A stretch of 64,000 bases of DNA, taken from the NCBI GenBank assembly GCA_965230185.1, contig OZ245995.1:5208001-5272000 (forward strand), in the 5' to 3' direction. Positions 59,445 to 64,000 of the stretch are shown here, one piece after another. The notes below the pieces were generated by a model that did no database searches, had not been told where the DNA came from, and saw only the letters and a list, made by a program, of their open reading frames with translations. Each line of letters begins with the position of its first letter. Position 1 is the first letter of the stretch. This DNA comes from Motiliproteus sp965230185. Its GTDB lineage: Bacteria > Pseudomonadota > Gammaproteobacteria > Pseudomonadales > Balneatricaceae. A program made the translations under genes and the position numbers.

Positions 59445-60686
59445 TCAGACCGCTCGTAATGCTCTGTTCCCGTTAGCCATACTCATGTCACCAGTAGCCG
59501 CCTTTTGAATATGCTCACTCCACCAGTTCATTAGCAGACGCCGCTTCTCCAGATACTGGGCACGGTTATAGGCTCGACGTACCTCATTTTTGTCCACATG
59601 AGAAAGTGCCGCCTCGATCACATCAGGGTCAAATCCCTGCTCGTTCAGAGTGGTGCTTGCCAGTGCTCGTAAGCCGTGGGACACCAATAGCCCGGCAAAC
59701 CCCATGCGCTTTAACGCCATATTGGCAGTGCTGGAGTTAGCGTGCGATCGGGGGTTTCGATCTGATGGGAACACATGCTCCCGATGGCCGCTAATTGGTC
59801 TCATAACCTCCAACAGTCCAAGACACTGAGAAGATAAAGGCACAACATGCTCCTTGCCCTTCTTCATACGTTCGCCAGGGATGGTCCACAGCGCATTCTC
59901 CAGATCCAACTCATCCCAGCGGGTAGCTGCCGCTTCCCCGGGCCGGGTGATCGTATGGAGTTGCCACTCAATCAGACAGCGTGTCGTTCTCTTTATGCTT
60001 GCATTGGCGATGGCTTTCATCAGATCCGGCAGTTTGTCCGGTGGTAAAGTAGCCATGTGTTGCTTCGCCGGCGACTGAAACACTTCGCTGATCCGAGCCA
60101 GCGGATTGCTGTCGATGATGCCGGAGTTAACTGCAAAGTACATTACTTCGTTTAACCGCTGGCAGACCCGCTTCACTGTCTCCAGATGACCTTTAGCAGC
60201 TAGCGGCTTAAGCGTATCGATGAGTGCAGGCGCTTTGATTTTATAAATCGGCACGCGCCCGTGCGATGCCAACACATGTAGCTCCAGCGAACGGTAGAGC
60301 TTTTCAGCATGCTTCGCTGTTACTTTGGATCGTTTCACCTCTAACCAGCGCTGAGAAACCGCCTCAAGCGTGTTTTCCGCTGCTTCTTTCAGCTGACGGT
60401 TCTGGTCGTCGCGATGCTCCTTAGGATCGATATCCTTGGCCAACAGCTGTCGTGCCTGACCTCGCAGTTCTCTGGCCTGTGCAATCGAGATATCCGGGTA
60501 TGAACCAAAGCTGATGTTTGCTCTGGCTTTGGTATGTGGTCGGGAATAATTGAACAGCCATAGTTTAGTGCCGTTCGGTTTCACTCTCAGAGCCAGCCCC
60601 TGCCCATCAGACAGGTTGTACTCCTTATCACGGGGCTTGGCATGCTTTACTTCAGTGTTGGTCAGCGGAGTGGTTATTCGAGCCAT
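59445..60686 (-). CDS. int: Tyrosine integrase of the P4/CP4-57 type
   Basis: 413 residues from MARITTPLTNTEVKHAKPRD (60686); the frame is open to 60710. The N-terminal DUF4102 arm-binding domain (YNLSDGQGLALRVKPNGTKLWLFNY) is followed by a core-binding domain and a catalytic domain. The catalytic residues are TRPGEAAATRW (first Arg), SHGLRALASTTL (HxxR), LSHVDKNEVRRAYNRAQYLEKRR (His and Tyr nucleophile). It lies 167 bp from the 3' end of ssrA, the site used by CP4-57, and all catalytic residues appear intact, so the element may still excise. Confidence 0.95.
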   Translation of the reverse strand: MARITTPLTNTEVKHAKPRDKEYNLSDGQGLALRVKPNGTKLWLFNYSRPHTKARANISFGSYPDISIAQARELRGQARQLLAKDIDPKEHRDDQNRQLKEAAENTLEAVSQRWLEVKRSKVTAKHAEKLYRSLELHVLASHGRVPIYKIKAPALIDTLKPLAAKGHLETVKRVCQRLNEVMYFAVNSGIIDSNPLARISEVFQSPAKQHMATLPPDKLPDLMKAIANASIKRTTRCLIEWQLHTITRPGEAAATRWDELDLENALWTIPGERMKKGKEHVVPLSSQCLGLLEVMRPISGHREHVFPSDRNPRSHANSSTANMALKRMGFAGLLVSHGLRALASTTLNEQGFDPDVIEAALSHVDKNEVRRAYNRAQYLEKRRLLMNWWSEHIQKAATGDMSMANGNRALRAV

Positions 60687-60782
60687 TTTAGTAACACCAG
60701 CAATGTACATGTGCCCACAGTGTTACATCGAGTGTTACTAAAAGTCTAGGATGTTACTACACAGCATTGGACTTTATAGTCA

Positions 60783-60829
60783 TAAAAAAACCCGCAAGGC
60801 CCTGTTTTAAGAGGATTTGCGGGCTTTCT
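60783..60829 (-). terminator. Terminator after ssrA
   Basis: On the minus strand AGCCCGCAA pairs with TTGCGGG around a 19-nt loop and is followed by TTTTTTT, 24 nt beyond the mature ssrA end. It lies inside the element, so the present terminator of ssrA was probably brought by it. Two TTGGACCCT repeats sit between the terminator and ssrA. Confidence 0.8.
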
Positions 60830-60852
60830 TTGGACCCTGTTGGACCCTATAT

Positions 60853-60870
60853 TGGTGGAGCTGGCGGGAC
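60853..60870. other. Right attachment site region at the ssrA 3' end
   Basis: Insertion junction inferred from the integrase next door and the known use of the ssrA 3' end by this integrase class. The sequence is TGGTGGAGCTGGCGGGAC on the plus strand (the T-arm/acceptor end of tmRNA). Confidence 0.55.
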
Positions 60871-61214
60871 TTGAACCCGCGTCCACGATGTTTCCGAACC
60901 AACGATCTACATGCTTAGTCCAGTCTTTTAGTTAACCCTTGAGACTCCGACGGACAGGATTCTGGCGGGCGAGCCTGATTGGTTTTAACGCTTGGGCTCC
61001 AGGCGAAGCTTACGCGCGATCCTGTATGGGATGACCTTCCGAACCTCTATCTACAGGCAAATTGGAGTGGAAGGGCTTCTACTGCTGTTTAGGCAGCGAG
61101 AGCGTAGTTTTCGTCGTTTGCGACTATAAAGTGGTAAGGTTGATTTACGTGATCACTCACCGCTCACGACATGCACCCTGGACATACGCACCATGTCGAA
61201 ACCAAATCAGCCCC
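60853..61214 (-). ncRNA. ssrA: Transfer-messenger RNA (tmRNA)
   Basis: 362 nt. The 5' end GGGGCTGATTTGGTTTCGAC and 3' end GGTTCAAGTCCCGCCAGCTC plus encoded CCACCA form the tRNA-like domain. The reading frame GCAAACGACGAAAACTACGC... encodes the tag ANDENYALAA followed by TAA, the same as the E. coli tag. The gene is complete despite the element at its 3' end. Tags stalled nascent chains for proteolysis, with SmpB (12384-12860). Confidence 0.98.
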
Positions 61215-61237
61215 GAAAGTCGTAGTCTGGAGGCCAC

Positions 61238-61265
61238 ACTATAAAGATCAGTGGCCATATTTCAA
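61238..61265 (-). promoter_or_regulatory. ssrA: ssrA promoter
   Basis: On the minus strand TTGAAA (61265-61260), 16-bp spacer and TATAGT (61243-61238) precede the mature 5' end by 23 nt, leaving room for the RNase P-removed leader. Confidence 0.65.
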
Positions 61266-61328
61266 CTCGATTATAAACAATTTATCGATGGCTGCGGGAT
61301 TAATCTGCCGACAGCCGCCGGACGGGTT

Positions 61329-62882
61329 CTATGGAAGGAGGGTGGATTCGTCGGTAGCCGGCTCAGTGCCGTACAGCGACCAGCGGTTGCGGCCGGCTTT
61401 CTTGGAGTCGTACATGGCGGAGTCGGCATGGACCAGCAACGCTTCCGGCTCCTCGCCGTGCTCCGGGAACAGGCTGATGCCCAGACTGATGCCGATACTG
61501 ATGCTGCACTGCTGCTCCTCGAACTCGAAGGGCTGCTGAAAACGCTGCAGTATCTTGTCGGCGATCACTTCCACCGATTCGACGCTGCGGATCTCCGGGA
61601 CGATAACGATAAACTCATCGCCGCCGAGTCGCGCCAGCTTGTCGGTGGCCCGCAGACAGTCGCGGATGCGTTCGGAAGCGCCGACCAGAACCATATCCCC
61701 CAGGTCATGGCCGTAGCTGTCGTTGGTCTCCTTGAAGCCATCCAGATCGAGGAATATGACCGCCAGTTTACGGTGATTGCGCTTGGCCCGCTTGATATCT
61801 TCCTGCAGGTGTTCGGCGAACCAGCGCCGGTTCGGCAGTCCGGTCAGCGGGTCGTGGCGGACCATATGCTGGAGCTTCTTCTGGGTGACTCGATGGTCGC
61901 TGATCTCGTTAAGCAGCTGCTGATTTTTCTCGTACAGCTCGGCGGTCCGTTGCTCGACCCGGCTTTCCAGAAAATCGTGGGCTTCCTGCAGGCGGGCGGT
62001 GCGCTCGCGGACCTGGCGGCGCAGGATCAGCACGCCACCGAACAGCAATACCGCCCCCAGCGAGGTACCGACCAGCAGCATAATGATCCACTCCGGCACG
62101 CGAGTCTGCTCGCCATTGCTGTACCACTTGTCCAGCAGCCGGTAGTAGACGGAGTTGTTGTCGGCCTTCAGCTGTCTGATCTGCCGGTCCAGCCCCTTCA
62201 GAAAATCACCGTTACTGCCTTCCAGAACCGCGTAGTGCACCTCCCTGGAACAGCAGATAATGGGGCTGCGGTGGATGCTGTATTCGGCCTCCAGCAGGTT
62301 GCCGTTGGTACGGGAGGTGATACCGGCGTCGGCCAGCCCGGCTTCCACCTGAGCCAGCACTTCGGCGTAGCTGTCGACTTCGATCAGTTTTACCGGCACT
62401 TCGAACCGCTGCAGCAGTGACTGGAAACTGAGGGTATAGATATCCTGCCTGAGCCCGACCACCCGCCGGTCTCTGAGATCGAGGATCGACTGGATACGGC
62501 GGTCCTGTACATAGACCTGCCCCCAGTTGATAAAGACCGGCTCGGTGGTGAAGTCGTAGAGCCGATCCCGCTCCGTGCTGTAGGCCATGCCGGCGATCAT
62601 ATCGATGGTGCCGCCCTTCAGCTGATCAATCAGCCCCGGCCAGGTGTCTCTGACGTATTGCAGCTCCCAGCCTTCCACTTCGGCGACCTGCTCCAGCACG
62701 TCGATATAGAAACCTCTGACCCGACCGTCATCGTCGAAAAAAACACTGGGATAATTCTGATAGATACCGACCCTGAGGGGATCCTCAGCGGCGGCGGACA
62801 GACTGACAAACAGCATCAGCAGCAACGCCGGCAATACGCCGATTCGGCAAGGCTTGTAGATCGTCTTATTCAACAGCTGCAT
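61329..62882 (-). CDS. Diguanylate cyclase with periplasmic solute-binding sensor
   Basis: 517 residues: signal peptide (ALLLMLFVSLSAAAEDP), periplasmic SBP_bac_3 domain (residues about 34-255: RVGIYQNYPSVFFDDDGRVRGFYIDVLEQVA ... GTIDMIAGMAYSTERDRLYDFT), TM (WIIMLLVGTSLGAVLLFGGVLIL), a signalling coiled coil (about 290-335), and a GGDEF domain (HDPLTGLPNRRWFAEHL, LARLGGDEFIVIV). The active-site GGDEF is intact, so it should make cyclic di-GMP in response to a periplasmic ligand (amino-acid-like, by family). No EAL domain. Confidence 0.92.
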   Translation of the reverse strand: MQLLNKTIYKPCRIGVLPALLLMLFVSLSAAAEDPLRVGIYQNYPSVFFDDDGRVRGFYIDVLEQVAEVEGWELQYVRDTWPGLIDQLKGGTIDMIAGMAYSTERDRLYDFTTEPVFINWGQVYVQDRRIQSILDLRDRRVVGLRQDIYTLSFQSLLQRFEVPVKLIEVDSYAEVLAQVEAGLADAGITSRTNGNLLEAEYSIHRSPIICCSREVHYAVLEGSNGDFLKGLDRQIRQLKADNNSVYYRLLDKWYSNGEQTRVPEWIIMLLVGTSLGAVLLFGGVLILRRQVRERTARLQEAHDFLESRVEQRTAELYEKNQQLLNEISDHRVTQKKLQHMVRHDPLTGLPNRRWFAEHLQEDIKRAKRNHRKLAVIFLDLDGFKETNDSYGHDLGDMVLVGASERIRDCLRATDKLARLGGDEFIVIVPEIRSVESVEVIADKILQRFQQPFEFEEQQCSISIGISLGISLFPEHGEEPEALLVHADSAMYDSKKAGRNRWSLYGTEPATDESTLLP

Positions 62883-63150
62883 CCATTCTGTTGCAGATGA
62901 ACATCATTCAGTCACTGATGCTGCTGGATGCCGCCGCAGTCGGACGGGACAGACCGAGAATATTCACTGTAAACTGCAAAAACGATGATAGTACGTGGAG
63001 AGTTCGGGTGACCCCGCACCTGTTGTTGCTACGATGGCGATTTGTTCCCCTTCCGTCAAGGCGACCTTTCGCCAATATAGCGCCGGTTCGCGAATACCAT
63101 GTCCGAAGCTGGCGAGTAATGCCTGCCGGTACCGTCGTATAGTAGCGCTA

Positions 63151-64000
63151 TGAATATCAGCCACGAACACTGTTACCGGGCACTCAGGACCCACGATGCC
63201 CGTTTCGACGGCCACTTTTTTGTGGCGGTTTCCTCCACCGGCATCTACTGCCGCCCGGTCTGCGCGGTGCGCACACCACGCCCGGAGAACTGCCACTTCT
63301 ATATCAGCGCCGCCGCCGCGGAATCGGCCGGTTACCGTCCCTGTATGCGCTGTCGGCCGGAGCTGGCCCCCGGCAACGCCAGCGTCGACGCCACCCGCCG
63401 GCTCGCCCGGGTGGCCGCCGAACTGATCGACGAAGGCGCTCTCAACGATCAGTCACTGCCGGCCCTGGCGGAGCAGCTGGGGGTATCGGACCGGCACCTG
63501 CGCCGCAGCTTTAAGGAGCAGTACGGTGTTGCCCCTCATCAGTACGCTCAGACCCGACGTCTGCTGCTGGCCAAACAGCTGCTGACCGATACCCGGCTGA
63601 CGGTCACCGAAGTGGCGATGAACAGCGGCTTCTCCAGCCTGCGGCGTTTTAACGCGCTGTTTAAGGAGTGCTACCGGATGACGCCTTCGGCACTGCGTAA
63701 AATGCGCAAAAACAGCACGCCAGGGCAATCCGAGCAGCTGCAGCTGAGCCTGAGCTATCGACAGCCTTTCGACTGGCAGCGGCTGATCGGCTTTCTGTCG
63801 AAGCGCACCATCGCCGGCGTCGAGTCCGTCACCGACAACAGCTACCACCGGACTCTGCGCCTGCAGCAGGGCGATCGGACCCTGAGCGGCTGGCTGTCGG
63901 TCTCGGAAAGCGAAACCCCCGGCAGATTGCTGCTGCAACTGCCCTCGGCGCTGGCGCCGGCACTGCCGGTGATCCTGACCCGGATTCGTCGGCTGTTTGA
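63151..64000 (+). CDS. Ada-type/AlkA fusion DNA repair protein (partial)
   Basis: Cut by the right window edge; about 283 codons seen from ATG 63151 (MNISHEHCYRALRTHDARFD). The N-terminal Ada zinc-binding domain (GHFFVAVSSTGIYCRPVCAV, then YRPCMRCRPELAPG) has all four Cys. An AraC HTH follows (LPALAEQLGVSDRHLRRSFKEQYGVAPHQYAQ, VTEVAMNSGFSSLRRFNALFKECYRMTPS). After that the N-terminal part of AlkA begins (LSYRQPFDWQRLIGFLSKRTIAGVE). Methyl transfer to the first zinc Cys would switch on transcription, and the missing C-terminus would be the 3-methyladenine glycosylase. Confidence 0.92.

Larger units (their letters stand above)
38828..60868 (-). mobile_element. ssrA-integrated genomic island (about 22 kb) with defence cargo
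   Basis: All genes between 38936 and 60710 read on the minus strand, and the A+T content is visibly higher than in the flanks (most marked at 39,900-41,300). A CP4-57/P4-type tyrosine integrase lies next to the 3' end of ssrA, a classic insertion site. Integrase, AlpA, YfjI and zinc-finger genes sit at the right. The defence genes (HelD-like helicase, Mrr, type I RM, HEPN/winged helix, retron) fill the left. The right boundary is firm; the left boundary is inferred from the end of core genes and the weak att candidate. Confidence 0.75.

Noticed and set aside
61251..62420. 389-codon plus-strand frame
   Set aside because: Antisense to the diguanylate cyclase with its GGDEF motif; also starts within the ssrA promoter region.

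Overview
The window is chromosomal DNA of a gammaproteobacterium, most likely a marine Oceanospirillales/Marinobacterium-like organism. The evidence is the conserved gene order (grpE-dnaK-dnaJ-dapB and carA; recN|fur|bamE-rnfH-ratA|smpB; glyA-nrdR-ribD-ribE-ribBA-ribH-nusB-thiL-pgpA; xseB-ispA-dxs near ribA; pomA-pomB), PomAB-type stators and an E. coli-like tmRNA tag. The genus is inference; no rRNA gene is present. No tRNA gene or CRISPR array was seen.

Positions 1-38,800 are mostly core genome. Left to right: the 5' part of carA, an OmpA/thrombospondin-3 lipid-free porin-like protein, dapB, the heat-shock set dnaJ-dnaK-grpE behind a sigma-32-like promoter, recN behind a perfect LexA-type box, fur, bamE, rnfH-like and ratA-like genes, a sodium-dependent transporter, smpB, two overlapping phosphorelay kinases, ettA, an Hsp20 gene, a 1-kb repeat-rich gap, glyA, nrdR, and the riboflavin/nusB/thiL/pgpA run. 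A tandem array of REP-like inverted pairs (period about 92 bp) follows pgpA. Then come a YugP-like metallopeptidase with a damaged active site, ribA, dxs-ispA-xseB, pomAB, a GlxA-type regulator divergent from an isochorismatase-family hydrolase, and a fused RimB/RimK gene.

Positions about 38,828-60,868 look like one integrated element of about 22 kb. Every gene in it reads on the minus strand, base composition shifts toward A+T, and a P4/CP4-57-type integrase abuts the 3' end of ssrA (tmRNA). Near the integrase are element housekeeping genes: AlpA-type regulator, small membrane protein, YfjI-like TOPRIM/DUF3987 protein and zinc-finger proteins. There is also a 1-kb gap with four successive hairpins. 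The distal half is a defence island: a HelD-like helicase with an inserted nuclease-like domain, a membrane protein, an Mrr-like nuclease, and a type I restriction operon. That operon has two hsdM genes, hsdS and hsdR, and runs without a break into a HEPN-type protein, a winged-helix protein and a retron-type reverse transcriptase. A strongly structured 160-bp segment, including a perfect 17-bp hairpin, sits just upstream of the reverse transcriptase and fits a retron msr-msd RNA. This retron/HEPN/winged-helix/type I cassette is the best candidate for an undescribed system in the window.

After ssrA the core genome resumes with a periplasmic-sensing diguanylate cyclase and the start of an Ada-AlkA fusion cut by the window end. 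smpB and ssrA, the two partners of trans-translation, are both here but about 48 kb apart.
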